Assembly (NCBI RefSeq): GCF_017377575.1
Contig: NZ_JAFREM010000042.1
Span: 1 to 45,895, forward strand
Source: Candidatus Enterococcus moelleringii
Lineage (GTDB): Bacteria > Bacillota > Bacilli > Lactobacillales > Enterococcaceae
Length of the DNA: 45,895 nt
Direction of reading: 5' to 3'
Notes under the pieces: generated by a model
What the model saw: the letters and a program-made list of their open reading frames with translations, nothing else
Database searches by the model: none
What the model was told of the DNA's origin: nothing
Part shown: in pieces, positions 1-7,649 of the stretch
Numbering within the stretch: the first letter of the stretch is position 1
Layout of the letters: the number at the start of each line of letters is the position of its first letter
Made by a program: the position numbers and the translations under genes

Positions 1-26
1 AATCTATTTTACGAGGAGCAGAAAAA

Positions 27-719
27 ATGAGAATTCTTGTATTAACGAAATGCATTTTTAGAGAGGAGGCTTTGGAGCGCAATCTTCGCTTATTAGGCCA
101 TGAAGTTTTTTCCAGTGAGACAATGGTGGAAGGCCCAGGAGCATTTGGGCTGGTTCCTTTTTTCCATGTGATTATTTTGAGTGACACTTTATTTCAGAAA
201 GAACAAATTTCAATAGCTAAGGCGGTTGAACCGCTGACCATTCCTATGTTGAAGGTTTCTACTAGCAGAATTTCAAGCTCGATGGATTTAATTCAAGGAA
301 TTATTCCTCAGGATTGTGATGTTGAAAAGCTAAGAACCATCATCGAATCCGTTGTGAAAAAGCAAGTATCCGTCGTTCACGAAACACCTTTTTTCCAAGT
401 ATCCAATAGTAAAAAGATCAATGATGAAGTAAAGTTTAGCAAGCTTGAAAAAAGATTATTGGAATGCTTGCATCAAGCCAGAGGGGAATCCATCAGCAGT
501 GAGGAAATTTGCCGAATTTTGTGGCAGGGAGAACTGAGTCATTCCCGAAAGAGCCACATATCGTTTTTAGTTAATAGCATTAGAAAGAAATTAGCTAAAT
601 TGACTCCTCAACAATATAAAATTGAAACGGACTGGGGGAATGGCTATTCTTTGAAAAAAATTGAAGGAGTTGATTATGAGATAGATGCAAGCGATCGGCT
701 GATCTATCTGATTAAGTAG
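27..719 (+). CDS. Winged-helix (OmpR/PhoB-type) transcriptional regulator with degenerate receiver-like N-terminus
   Basis: The 230-aa protein ends in a winged-helix DNA-binding domain (about residues 135-212). It has the transactivation-loop style ending in which two basic residues precede a Lys-Lys-Leu helix, followed by a Gly-Asn-Gly-Tyr-Ser wing, as in OmpR/PhoB C-terminal domains. The first 110 residues have a receiver-like alternation of strands and helices, but no clear acidic phospho-acceptor pocket. It may therefore work without a sensor kinase. GAGGAG at 11-16 is well placed for the ATG at 27. No kinase gene follows; the next gene has its own promoter. Targets are unknown. The fold call is good, but the mode of signalling is inference. 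Confidence 0.8.
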   Translation: MRILVLTKCIFREEALERNLRLLGHEVFSSETMVEGPGAFGLVPFFHVIILSDTLFQKEQISIAKAVEPLTIPMLKVSTSRISSSMDLIQGIIPQDCDVEKLRTIIESVVKKQVSVVHETPFFQVSNSKKINDEVKFSKLEKRLLECLHQARGESISSEEICRILWQGELSHSRKSHISFLVNSIRKKLAKLTPQQYKIETDWGNGYSLKKIEGVDYEIDASDRLIYLIK

Positions 720-745
720 CAGCCTGCTGAAATTTCTTTTTTCAT

Positions 746-775
746 TTGACGCAGCCCAGCCCCTCGCGCTATGAT
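746..775 (+). promoter_or_regulatory. Promoter of the D-2-hydroxyacid dehydrogenase gene
   Basis: TTGACG (746-751) and TATGAT (770-775) are separated by 18 bp. The -10 box covers an in-frame ATG at 771, so that codon lies upstream of the transcript and cannot be the start. This supports translation from 801. Confidence 0.7.
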
Positions 776-800
776 GAATTCAAGAGAAAGGGAGGATACA

Positions 801-1700
801 ATGATCAAAACACGTTTTAAGAAAATGGTTGCTATCGAGCCTACCAAGCTGTTGCCTGAGTGGGATGAGCAGTTGAAAAACTATGCAGATGAGTCAACCT
901 TCTATCCCGATATTCCTGATACAACCGAAGAAATTATTCGCCGCATTGGCGATGCTGATTGCGTGATGCTGAGTTTTACCAGCTATATTAACAAAGAGGT
1001 GCTGGATGCTTGTCCGGATATTCGTTATATCGGCATGTGCTGCAGCTTGTATTCCCCAGAAAGTGCTAACGTAGACATTTTGACGGCTGAGAAAAAAGGC
1101 ATCGTGGTTACCGGGATTCGCGATTATGGCGATGAAGGGGTAAGAGAATATGTGATTAGTGAATTGGTGCGTCTTTTGCAAGGTCGCGGGGAAGCGATGT
1201 GGAAGGACGAACCGATGGAGCTGACGAGCGTCAAGATCGGGATTGTTGGTATGGGCACGGTGGGATCACTAGTGGCTGAATCCCTGAACTTTTTCGGAGC
1301 CGATGTCGCTTATTACAGCCGCACCCGCAAGCCGAAAATCGAAGAGAAGCTGAGTATGGCATACTATCCTTTGAATGATTTGCTTGCTGAGGTAGACATC
1401 GTAATCACAGCTTTAAACAAAAATGTTGTCTTGCTGGAACAGGAGCAATTCCAGCTGATGGGACCAGGGAAAATCATGATGAATCTGTCGATTGCCCCAT
1501 CTCACAATATTGAGGCGTTAACAAACTGGCTGAAATTGCCAGGAACTTACGCATTTTCCGATACGGTTGCTGGAATTGGTGAAACCGTGGCAGACATGCC
1601 GAATGTTTTTGTGGGCGACCACAGCGCTGGCCTGACTTCGATGGCGAAGGTGCGTTTGGCGCAAAAAGTGATTAAGAATATAGAGACGTTTTTGAAATAA
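801..1700 (+). CDS. D-isomer-specific 2-hydroxyacid dehydrogenase family protein (atypical active site)
   Basis: The 299-aa protein has the two-domain layout of NAD-dependent D-2-hydroxyacid dehydrogenases. A flanking catalytic domain comes first, then a Rossmann domain with GIVGMGTVGS, then a C-terminal return with an Asp-His-Ser-Ala-Gly segment that corresponds to the usual catalytic His-Gly-Gly region. The canonical Asn-x-x-Arg-Gly segment, which carries the substrate-binding arginine, reads MMNLSIAPSHN here and lacks that arginine. The substrate is therefore uncertain, and a normal lactate or 2-ketoacid reductase activity should not be assumed. GGGAGG at 790-795 fits the ATG at 801. An in-frame ATG at 771 sits inside the promoter. 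The gene stands alone, with a hairpin downstream. Confidence 0.85.
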   Translation: MIKTRFKKMVAIEPTKLLPEWDEQLKNYADESTFYPDIPDTTEEIIRRIGDADCVMLSFTSYINKEVLDACPDIRYIGMCCSLYSPESANVDILTAEKKGIVVTGIRDYGDEGVREYVISELVRLLQGRGEAMWKDEPMELTSVKIGIVGMGTVGSLVAESLNFFGADVAYYSRTRKPKIEEKLSMAYYPLNDLLAEVDIVITALNKNVVLLEQEQFQLMGPGKIMMNLSIAPSHNIEALTNWLKLPGTYAFSDTVAGIGETVADMPNVFVGDHSAGLTSMAKVRLAQKVIKNIETFLK

Positions 1701-1709
1701 ATTTAACTA

Positions 1710-1737
1710 ACTCGGGTGCCTTTATTGACACCCGAGT
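1710..1737 (+). terminator. Hairpin after the hydroxyacid dehydrogenase gene
   Basis: The 9-bp arms ACTCGGGTG (1710-1718) and CACCCGAGT (1729-1737) form a stable stem. The run that follows is only moderately T-rich, so termination is likely but may be incomplete. Confidence 0.65.
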
Positions 1738-1803
1738 CTATTTATATAGCCAAAATCTATAGAAAACCGTCTATTTGCCAATAGTTTTTCTGGAAATAAA
1801 ACT

Positions 1804-1831
1804 TTGGCGAACATTCTCATCATGCTATAAT
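1804..1831 (+). promoter_or_regulatory. Promoter of the small membrane protein pair
   Basis: TTGGCG (1804-1809), a 16-bp spacer and TATAAT (1826-1831) preceded by TGC, which makes an extended -10. Transcription should begin about 25 bases upstream of the ATG at 1861. Confidence 0.7.
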
Positions 1832-1860
1832 TAAAGAAACGGCCTTTAGGAGGTTTTATC

Positions 1861-2079
1861 ATGTTTAATCTCTCTTACGATGATAAGCAACGAATTGCTG
1901 GAATATTTATTTTAGCTATTTCATTTTTCTTCCCTTTTCCGTTTCTAGGTATTATTTCAGGTATTTATCTGCTGCGGCAACCCTTGCCGATCGGCTTTAG
2001 AATTGGCGCAGTAGTTGTCATTTTGGAACAACTCATCATTTATTTACCGCTGCTTATGTATTTAACTATCGTGAAGTAG
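1861..2079 (+). CDS. Small two-helix membrane protein
   Basis: A 72-aa protein with two hydrophobic segments (about residues 13-36 and 46-70) separated by a short polar turn. AGGAGG at 1847-1852 is ideally spaced from the ATG. It is followed almost directly by a second small membrane protein, and the two probably form an operon under the promoter at 1804-1831. I do not recognise a family. The strong promoter and ribosome binding site make it a real gene. Confidence 0.75.
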   Translation: MFNLSYDDKQRIAGIFILAISFFFPFPFLGIISGIYLLRQPLPIGFRIGAVVVILEQLIIYLPLLMYLTIVK

Positions 2080-2088
2080 GTGGAGAAA

Positions 2089-2346
2089 ATGCTTGGAAAT
2101 TTACGCGTGATACCGAAACGTTACCATCCGTTTTATTTAGGATTCATGCTGCTGTTGGCCATTTTTTTAGTGACAACAATTTTTACGGGTTCACCACTGA
2201 TTTTAACTTTGCCTTTTTATGCTTTCGCTGTTTTAATTGAAGCTTTTTTCTTATCGAAAGCAGAATTTGTGCCAAGAAAAGTTATCTTCAGTGATATTCT
2301 TTTTTTCATCATGTGTTTTGTGCTGGCAGTTGCATATGCCAGGTGA
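2089..2346 (+). CDS. Small membrane protein, partner of the upstream gene
   Basis: About 85 aa, with three hydrophobic stretches. A GTG at 2080 is in frame, but it overlaps the GGTGGAG that would serve as ribosome binding site, so the ATG at 2089 is preferred. The gene begins within ten bases of the upstream stop, which suggests coupled translation. No family is recognised. The very hydrophobic composition and operon position suggest a membrane-embedded partner of the preceding 72-aa protein. That pairing is inference. Confidence 0.7.
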   Translation: MLGNLRVIPKRYHPFYLGFMLLLAIFLVTTIFTGSPLILTLPFYAFAVLIEAFFLSKAEFVPRKVIFSDILFFIMCFVLAVAYAR

Positions 2347-2399
2347 TTTTTGTACTCAACGAGGCGAAGGCCTCATTAATATAACGAGGAGTGAAAGAT

Positions 2400-3383
2400 A
2401 TGCTGTTTTTGACAAAAAATGATATGATTCAGACCTTTTCTATGGAGGAAGCGCTGGAGGCCGACAAACAAGCTTTAATGGTTTTCTCAAAAGGTGAAAC
2501 CAATGCGCCCCTTAGAACCAACGTGGATATTCGCGAAGAAAATGGTGTGAGTTCATACATGCCGGCTTACATCGGCGGCGAAAAGCCATCCCTAGGGGTA
2601 AAAATTGTTTCGACTTATTTGCACAATATCGAACGGGGACTGCCCAGCGTTACCGGGACTATGATTCTTTTAGATCCTAAAACCGGAATCGTAACTGCTT
2701 TGCTGGATGGTACTTACTTGACCCAACTGCGGACAGGTGCGGTACAAGGGGTTGCGACCGAAATTTTAGCGCGTAAAGACGCAAAAATCGGCGCGTTGAT
2801 TGGTACCGGTGGTCAGGCGGAGAAGCAATTAGAAGCGATGTTAACCGCTCGTCCATTGACTGAAGTGCGTATCTTTGACTTATCTCAAAAACGGGCCGAA
2901 TGTTTTGCAGAAGACATGCAGAAAAAATTCTCAGCGCGCTTGATTCCAACTAAAACCAGCCGCGAATGTGTGGAAGGTGCCGACATTATTACTAGTGCGA
3001 CGCCATCCAATGAACCAACCTTCGAATCCGATTGGGTAAAAGACGGCGCACATATTAACGGGATCGGTTCATTCACACCAAGCATGTTCGAAATTCCGAA
3101 AGAGCTGATCAAACGGGCAGACCGGGTTATTTTCGATACCACAGAAGGCGTACTGAATGCAGCCGGTGACTTTATCACGCCGCTGAAGGAAGAATACATT
3201 CCGAAAAACAAGTATTCTGGTGAATTAGGCCAAATCCTATTGGGTGAAGTAGAAGGACGGACTTCTGATGACGAAATTACTATCTTCAAATCAGTTGGTA
3301 CCGCCGTACTAGATTTAGTGGTTGCCAGCCAAATTGTTCAAAAGGCCCGCGAAAAAGGTTTAGGCACAGAAATTCCAGATTAA
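2400..3383 (+). CDS. Ornithine cyclodeaminase / mu-crystallin family enzyme
   Basis: The 327-aa product is full length for this family. It contains the Leu-Arg-Thr-Gly-Ala segment that binds the substrate carboxylate and a Rossmann nucleotide loop, IGTGGQAEKQLEAM. It also has the family's Gly-Ser-Phe-Thr-Pro segment and a late FDTTEG...AAGDF region. Members include ornithine cyclodeaminase, alanine dehydrogenase, ketimine and pyrroline-2-carboxylate reductases and SbnB-like synthases, so the reaction cannot be fixed from sequence. The ATG at 2400 has GAGGAG (2386-2391) at good spacing. A GTG at 2391 overlaps that site and is less likely. A terminator-like hairpin follows. Confidence 0.88.
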   Translation: MLFLTKNDMIQTFSMEEALEADKQALMVFSKGETNAPLRTNVDIREENGVSSYMPAYIGGEKPSLGVKIVSTYLHNIERGLPSVTGTMILLDPKTGIVTALLDGTYLTQLRTGAVQGVATEILARKDAKIGALIGTGGQAEKQLEAMLTARPLTEVRIFDLSQKRAECFAEDMQKKFSARLIPTKTSRECVEGADIITSATPSNEPTFESDWVKDGAHINGIGSFTPSMFEIPKELIKRADRVIFDTTEGVLNAAGDFITPLKEEYIPKNKYSGELGQILLGEVEGRTSDDEITIFKSVGTAVLDLVVASQIVQKAREKGLGTEIPD

Positions 3384-3390
3384 AAAGATG

Positions 3391-3427
3391 AGGCAAGTTT
3401 TCGATACGGAAAGCTTGTCTTTTATTT
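3391..3427 (+). terminator. Terminator after the ornithine cyclodeaminase-family gene
   Basis: An imperfect stem (arms around AGGCAAG and CTTGTCT, with G-U pairs and one bulge) is followed by TTTTATTTT. Confidence 0.65.
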
Positions 3428-3472
3428 TGCCGTTTAGGACTAAAAATCGGCTGATCGGGACAAAGGGCACAT

Positions 3473-3501
3473 TTGCCTCTAATTTTTTACTAAAATAAAT
3501 A
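3473..3501 (+). promoter_or_regulatory. Putative promoter of the 19-aa peptide gene
   Basis: TTGCCT (3473-3478) and TAAATA (3496-3501) are 17 bp apart. They sit just upstream of an AGGAGG and a very short open frame. The boxes are moderate matches. Confidence 0.45.
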
Positions 3502-3527
3502 CAGACAAACTCACAGGAGGCAGTAAT

Positions 3528-3587
3528 ATGTTGCTAGGAGCTATCGTTGGCTGTTCAATCATCTTTTTAGTCAAACCATGGTGGTAG
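3528..3587 (+). CDS. 19-residue hydrophobic membrane peptide
   Basis: ATG at 3528 opens a frame reading MLLGAIVGCSIIFLVKPWW and then TAG. A perfect AGGAGG (3515-3520) stands 7 bases upstream, and promoter-like boxes lie at 3473-3501. The peptide is a single short hydrophobic helix with a Lys-Pro-Trp-Trp end, which suggests interfacial anchoring with the C-terminus at the membrane surface. There is no antitoxin-like partner gene, and no antisense promoter that I can see. It could be a small regulatory membrane peptide. It is not similar to Fst/Ldr-type toxins that I know. Function unknown. Confidence 0.5.
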   Translation: MLLGAIVGCSIIFLVKPWW

Positions 3588-3640
3588 ATAAAAAGTTTAC
3601 CTCAAAAAACAAAAATATAATTATATTGTGATACCAGCTG

Positions 3641-3670
3641 GTTAAGCGTTTACCGGAAATAAGGTATACT
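3641..3670 (+). promoter_or_regulatory. Promoter region of the DUF6440 gene, with a degenerate cre-like site
   Basis: TATACT (3665-3670) is a good -10 box; no strong -35 is present. GTTAAGCGTTTACC (3641-3654) resembles a CcpA cre operator around its AAGCG core, but mismatches the consensus at both ends. Confidence 0.35.
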
Positions 3671-3702
3671 TTTATAAAAATATCGAGCAGGAGGTTCAGA
3701 AA

Positions 3703-3882
3703 ATGGAAGAAAGATTTGTAGTTTCAGAAGAAAAAAGCGATAAAAAATCGATTAAAACCCAAATAATCACCGACGAAAAAACTGGCGTTCAATATTTGCT
3801 GGTCTTAAACACACTTTTTGGTTCAACCGGAATCACACCGCTATTGAATGCAGATGGGACACCAGTTATCCGCAGAAGATAA
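3703..3882 (+). CDS. DUF6440 family small protein
   Basis: A 59-aa soluble protein. The core, with Ile-Thr-Asp-Glu-Lys-Thr-Gly-Val-Gln-Tyr-Leu followed by Gly-Ile-Thr-Pro-Leu-Leu-Asn and Gly-Thr-Pro-Val-Ile, matches the short DUF6440 pattern: a strand carrying DKETGVxYL, then a Gly-rich turn and LTPLLDxxGKPxI. GCAGGAGG (3688-3695) lies upstream of the ATG at 3703. DUF6440 proteins are common in Firmicutes and have no known role. It is monocistronic, sitting between the 19-aa peptide gene and the TPP riboswitch. Confidence 0.75.
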   Translation: MEERFVVSEEKSDKKSIKTQIITDEKTGVQYLLVLNTLFGSTGITPLLNADGTPVIRRR

Positions 3883-3910
3883 AAAGGTAGTCGTTTTCAT
3901 TGAAGGGATA

Positions 3911-3919
3911 TGCTATACT
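3911..3919 (+). promoter_or_regulatory. Extended -10 promoter of the TPP leader
   Basis: TGCTATACT is a TGn-extended -10 box. It places transcription start near 3926, just before the riboswitch aptamer. Confidence 0.6.
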
Positions 3920-3937
3920 TTTAGCAATCGAATAAGA

Positions 3938-4012
3938 ACACTAGGGGTGCTGTATAGCTGAGATTATACCCATTGAACCTGAAACAGTTAGGACTGACGC
4001 AGGGAATGTGTG
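3938..4012 (+). promoter_or_regulatory. TPP riboswitch (THI element)
   Basis: The conserved blocks occur in order: ACTAGGGGTGC at the first stem, GCTGAGAT, ACCCATTGAACCTGA, then the GGACTGACGCAGGGAA end block. These are the hallmarks of the thiamine pyrophosphate aptamer. An intrinsic terminator at 4039-4070 is the likely expression platform, so thiamine pyrophosphate should switch the downstream tenA gene off. Confidence 0.95.
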
Positions 4013-4038
4013 ACAGATTTTGTCAAATCGTTTACGAC

Positions 4039-4070
4039 ACCCGATCATTTTTTGTGATCGGGTTTTCTTA
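4039..4070 (+). terminator. Riboswitch expression-platform terminator
   Basis: ACCCGATCA (4039-4047) pairs with TGATCGGGT (4055-4063) and is followed by TTTTCTTATATTT. It lies 27 bases after the TPP aptamer. Confidence 0.9.
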
Positions 4071-4089
4071 TATTTAAGCTAGTTTCAGA

Positions 4090-4165
4090 CCTCCTCGTGG
4101 ACTTTTTTGAGGAGGCTATTTTTATGGCAAAAAATGAAGGAGGAACTACATGTTTACAGAATTAG
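4090..4165 (+). other. Second leader hairpin with a ribosome-binding arm and a 13-codon frame overlapping the tenA start
   Basis: CCTCCTC (4090-4096) pairs with GAGGAGG (4109-4115). GAGGAGG is also a perfect ribosome binding site for ATG 4124, which opens MAKNEGGTTCLQN and stops at 4163-4165, inside tenA. The real tenA site, AAGGAGG, lies within this small frame and could also pair with the CCTCCTC arm. This hints at translational control or coupling in addition to the riboswitch. It is inference from sequence only. Confidence 0.4.
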
Positions 4166-4809
4166 CTAGAAAAGAAGCAGCACCATATTGGGAGGGGAGT
4201 TTTGTTCATCCATTCGTGCAGTCGATTGCGGATGGGACATTATCGCCGGAGATTTTCCGTTTTTACTTATTGCAGGATCGCTATTACCTGGAACACTTCA
4301 GCAAGCTTTATGAACAAATCGCCGATCAAACGACTGACCAAGAGGTGGCAGCTTTGCTAAGGGAGAATGCTGAAAATCTGCGTTTGGGAGAAATTGCCGT
4401 TCGGGACGATTTTTTTGAAGAACTTGAGATCAGCGAAAAAGAAATCGCCAAAACACCGATTGCGCCAACGGCTTATCACTATGTGTCCCACATGTACCGT
4501 CAGCTAATCGAAGGCACACCCAATTCTGCCTTTGCCGGGATGCTGCCGTGCGCTTGGTTGTACCAGGAAATCGGCGTTCGATTAATTAAGTCTGGGTCGC
4601 CACATCCTTTATACCAACGCTGGATCGAAACTTATGGTGGGGAAGAAGCTGCTCAGGGAATTCTGAAAGAGCGAGCTGTACTGGATCGATTGTATGAAGC
4701 TAGTGAACCAGAAGAACAGCAGCAGATGCTGGAGGCTTTTGTCATCAGCAGTAAGATGGAGTATGCCTTTTGGGAGATGGCGATGAAGAAAGAAACCTGG
4801 GAGATTTGA
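4150..4809 (+). CDS. tenA: Aminopyrimidine aminohydrolase / thiaminase II (TenA)
   Basis: The 219-aa helical protein has the length of TenA. Key residues of the Bacillus subtilis enzyme have clear counterparts: Asp43 in LLQDRYYLEHF, Tyr111, the catalytic Cys134 in MLPCAWLYQE, Tyr162 and the catalytic Glu204 in SSKMEYAFWEM. TenA hydrolyses aminopyrimidine breakdown products of thiamine, or thiamine itself, to feed hydroxymethylpyrimidine salvage. The TPP riboswitch directly upstream confirms the pathway. No thiM, thiD, thiE or thiW follows, so the salvage partners must lie elsewhere. GAAGGAGG (4136-4143) is the ribosome binding site. Confidence 0.95.
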   Translation: MFTELARKEAAPYWEGSFVHPFVQSIADGTLSPEIFRFYLLQDRYYLEHFSKLYEQIADQTTDQEVAALLRENAENLRLGEIAVRDDFFEELEISEKEIAKTPIAPTAYHYVSHMYRQLIEGTPNSAFAGMLPCAWLYQEIGVRLIKSGSPHPLYQRWIETYGGEEAAQGILKERAVLDRLYEASEPEEQQQMLEAFVISSKMEYAFWEMAMKKETWEI

Positions 4810-4827
4810 ATTTCTAGCTAAAAAACT

Positions 4828-4856
4828 CCAGTTGAGGATAGTAGGACCTCAACTGG
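4828..4856. terminator. Bidirectional terminator between tenA and the STAND ATPase gene
   Basis: CCAGTTGAGG (4828-4837) pairs with CCTCAACTGG (4847-4856). A run of A precedes it, and ACTTATCTTTT follows, so it can serve both convergent genes. Confidence 0.85.
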
Positions 4857-4865
4857 ACTTATCTT

Positions 4866-7610
4866 TTAGTTTTCTGAGTTATCAAAAGCAACAAGCTCGT
4901 TCTTAATTTCCTGAATTCTCTCGAGATTCTTCTCGCTCTCGTGATTATCCTCACCAGCGTGGAGGAGCTCCGATATTTCTAAGGCTTCATTAACATAATT
5001 GAGCGCTATTTCTAACAATAAAGGATCTTTTTTTGTTTGATGACGATATTCATCTAAATAAACACCACTTAAAAAGCGAGCATCTACCATTAGCCCACGA
5101 TCCGCTTCCGAGTTTGGTTTGCTTTTTCTTAATTTGTAGGCACGTTCAGCGAATTCTTTGGCCTTTTCAAAATCACCTCTTCTTTTAAATAAACTGGCTA
5201 AATTTTTAGTCGGCGAAATACACCGAATCGAGTTCTCCCCGTAGCGGTTGATCGCCATGTTATAAGAACGGTTCAGATAAAAATCCGCTTTTTTTAGCAG
5301 TTCCGCTTTTTTTAGAGGATCATTTGCTGTTTCTTCGTCAGGATCGTCATACATATAAATATAGGTCATCCCCAAATCGTTATAGCAGAAGCGCAGCTTA
5401 TAAGAGTCTTTTGTCAGTAGTTCCTCGCCGGTTTTTAAATAGTCCTTTCGAATAGCAAGAACATCTTTTAAAGTTAATGAGTTGCTTTCATTCATGTAAT
5501 AGGAATTACTGAAAATCCCCTTCAGTTCATAATTTCTAAAAAGGGCATATTTCCATTCATCGACGTTTGGCAGGTCTTTCTGATCCAATACATTCTTGAT
5601 TTTTTGCTCCTGCTTATTTAACAGTTCCAGTGATTCTGCGAATTGTCCGTTTCGTTTCAAGGAGCTTGCATATTTCTGATTGATACGAATGCACAAGAGC
5701 GGTTTCTGATCATAACAGTTTTCAGCCTCTTCAGCTGTTTTTCTACGCATTTCTCTGACCTTAGCTTCCTTACCTCTTTCGTTGGCAACTTCGAAATAGG
5801 TTTCATTGTTAATGTGCTGACAGATGATTTTTTCCAGCGAGTCCTCAGAATAAAATTTGTCGAACAGTTTCATCATTTCTTCTGCGTAATTGAGACTCTT
5901 CAGGGGACAGCAGGTGAAATTGATACAGCAGGACAGATATTGCTTAATTAATTGGTAGCGTTCCTTCGTTTCAGCTGTGTATCTGGTCAAAACGGTGGAA
6001 AGAATCGGCAGGTTTTGAAAGATATCGGTTCGTTCCATACCGTCATGAGGGGAATTCAAATAATTAGTCACATTCTTTATAAAAGGTAAACAGTCAAAGG
6101 ATTCTCTTGACTCTTCATTTAAATTAAACGCACTTTGAACAAGACTGTGACATTTATACATTCGCTCGTCGGCATTTTCCAGCAGCAGCCAGCCGCGTTC
6201 ACAGAGATCAGCAAGAACAGTAGCTAACGGAATCGGTAATAAATCTTTTTTATCCGACATCCATTGAATCAATAATTTTTGGCTTATGGGTACATCTGGC
6301 AGAAGAGTGAAATAGCCTAAAACGCGTCTTTCCATTTCATCCAGTTGGCTCATATCCAGCAGCGTCGAAATAATACTCCGAATATTTCGATTTTCCTGCT
6401 CACGTGTAGTGTAAACTCTAGCATCTAAGATTTTATCCAACTTCAAAGTATCCGTTTCCTCTTCAACAAGTGAGGACGCCAATTTGGAAATAGAAAGCCC
6501 ACAGAATTCACCTACTCTTGCAACTAATTCAATTAGATACGTATGGTAGCTCAGCTTCTCAAGTAAGTTACGAAGTTCCTTTTTATCGTCTGGGGAAAGT
6601 GCCTGTTTTGTTTGAGCGCCAAGATAATAGTATTCAAATAAGCGAAAACAGTTTTCTTCAGATAACCGTTCAATCTCGTATATCGTTTGTTTTTTTATTG
6701 ACTTGTTGGTTACTCGAGTAGTGACGAGAATTTTCCAACCGATGTCACACAGTGGTTTCAGCTTTTTAACGGAGGATAATTGTTCAGCGGAGCTAATGTT
6801 GTCAATGATTAATAGCACTTGATTATCAAAATCTTTCATTTCCTCTGCGAAGCCGTACAAGATACTCGCGTAATGATTACTGGAGTCTTCCTCACCTGAA
6901 TCATTCAACCGCTCAGGAGCCAATTCATTCAAGACATCGTAGCAAACACTTTTCGAACTAGAAGGAACGTGAATCATCAGATCTAATCGGTCGGTGTACA
7001 TTTTCGTATATTCTTGAACCACACTGGTTTTCCCGAGACCAGCCATAGAATCCAAGTAAATAGGTTCGTCATGTTCGTTTAGTAATCGATGAATTTCTTC
7101 GCATTCCTTTTCGCGGCCAATAATCACCTGATCGGTCATCCGGCTAGGTGACAGGTAGGGAGGGAAGGAGAGTTTTTTCTGATTCTCCGGTCGATAGCTT
7201 AACCAATAAGGAACAACTAAGCGGTCATTTTCGATTAGATCTATACAATACGGAATCAGCTGGTCACAAATGTTTTCGTCGAGTTCAATGTATTTTACTC
7301 CATTAGATTTAGCAGTGACACCTAATGCCTGCAGGTCTTGGTTAAAGGCATCCAGCCGGCTTCTCATCGTTTCAACCTTTACTTTGTCCTCGTCATAATA
7401 ATAAGTTTTATAGACGAACTCGATGTCAGTTATTAATGAAAGAAGTGTGCTCTTTCTTGGATTGGTGACCTGTCTTTTGTAGTTACCGATTGATGATGAG
7501 GAAGTAGCAGTATCTTCCCCATCAAACTTTTTAGCATCAGGTATCAATTTTAGAAGATGCCAAGCTACTGATTTTCTTATATTAACCAATTGCACTTTAT
7601 TGTTAGACAT
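4866..7610 (-). CDS. STAND/NB-ARC ATPase with C-terminal tetratricopeptide-like repeats
   Basis: The 914-aa protein has three parts. Residues 1-155 form an unassigned, mostly helical region. Residues about 163-480 form an NB-ARC-type ATPase with a GREKE entry motif, a Walker A of SMAGLGKT (188-195, first Gly replaced by Ser), a Walker B of LLIIDN and a sensor KILVTTR (293-299). From about 640 to 900 there are TPR-like helix pairs, the clearest being NLASLFKRRGDFEKAKEFAERAYKLR. Such STAND proteins are switch ATPases used as transcription regulators or as phage-sensing defence proteins. No known effector domain is visible. Residues 38-62 loosely resemble the end of an Xre-type helix-turn-helix. 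The ribosome binding site AGGCAGG is 8 bases from the ATG. Confidence 0.85.
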   Translation of the reverse strand: MSNNKVQLVNIRKSVAWHLLKLIPDAKKFDGEDTATSSSSIGNYKRQVTNPRKSTLLSLITDIEFVYKTYYYDEDKVKVETMRSRLDAFNQDLQALGVTAKSNGVKYIELDENICDQLIPYCIDLIENDRLVVPYWLSYRPENQKKLSFPPYLSPSRMTDQVIIGREKECEEIHRLLNEHDEPIYLDSMAGLGKTSVVQEYTKMYTDRLDLMIHVPSSSKSVCYDVLNELAPERLNDSGEEDSSNHYASILYGFAEEMKDFDNQVLLIIDNISSAEQLSSVKKLKPLCDIGWKILVTTRVTNKSIKKQTIYEIERLSEENCFRLFEYYYLGAQTKQALSPDDKKELRNLLEKLSYHTYLIELVARVGEFCGLSISKLASSLVEEETDTLKLDKILDARVYTTREQENRNIRSIISTLLDMSQLDEMERRVLGYFTLLPDVPISQKLLIQWMSDKKDLLPIPLATVLADLCERGWLLLENADERMYKCHSLVQSAFNLNEESRESFDCLPFIKNVTNYLNSPHDGMERTDIFQNLPILSTVLTRYTAETKERYQLIKQYLSCCINFTCCPLKSLNYAEEMMKLFDKFYSEDSLEKIICQHINNETYFEVANERGKEAKVREMRRKTAEEAENCYDQKPLLCIRINQKYASSLKRNGQFAESLELLNKQEQKIKNVLDQKDLPNVDEWKYALFRNYELKGIFSNSYYMNESNSLTLKDVLAIRKDYLKTGEELLTKDSYKLRFCYNDLGMTYIYMYDDPDEETANDPLKKAELLKKADFYLNRSYNMAINRYGENSIRCISPTKNLASLFKRRGDFEKAKEFAERAYKLRKSKPNSEADRGLMVDARFLSGVYLDEYRHQTKKDPLLLEIALNYVNEALEISELLHAGEDNHESEKNLERIQEIKNELVAFDNSEN

Positions 7611-7649
7611 ATCGAAAACCTGCCTTTCAGATGGTAGATACGGATAAAC

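Noticed and set aside
2885-3289. 134-codon minus-strand frame
   Set aside because: It lies entirely within the well-supported ornithine cyclodeaminase-family gene on the opposite strand.
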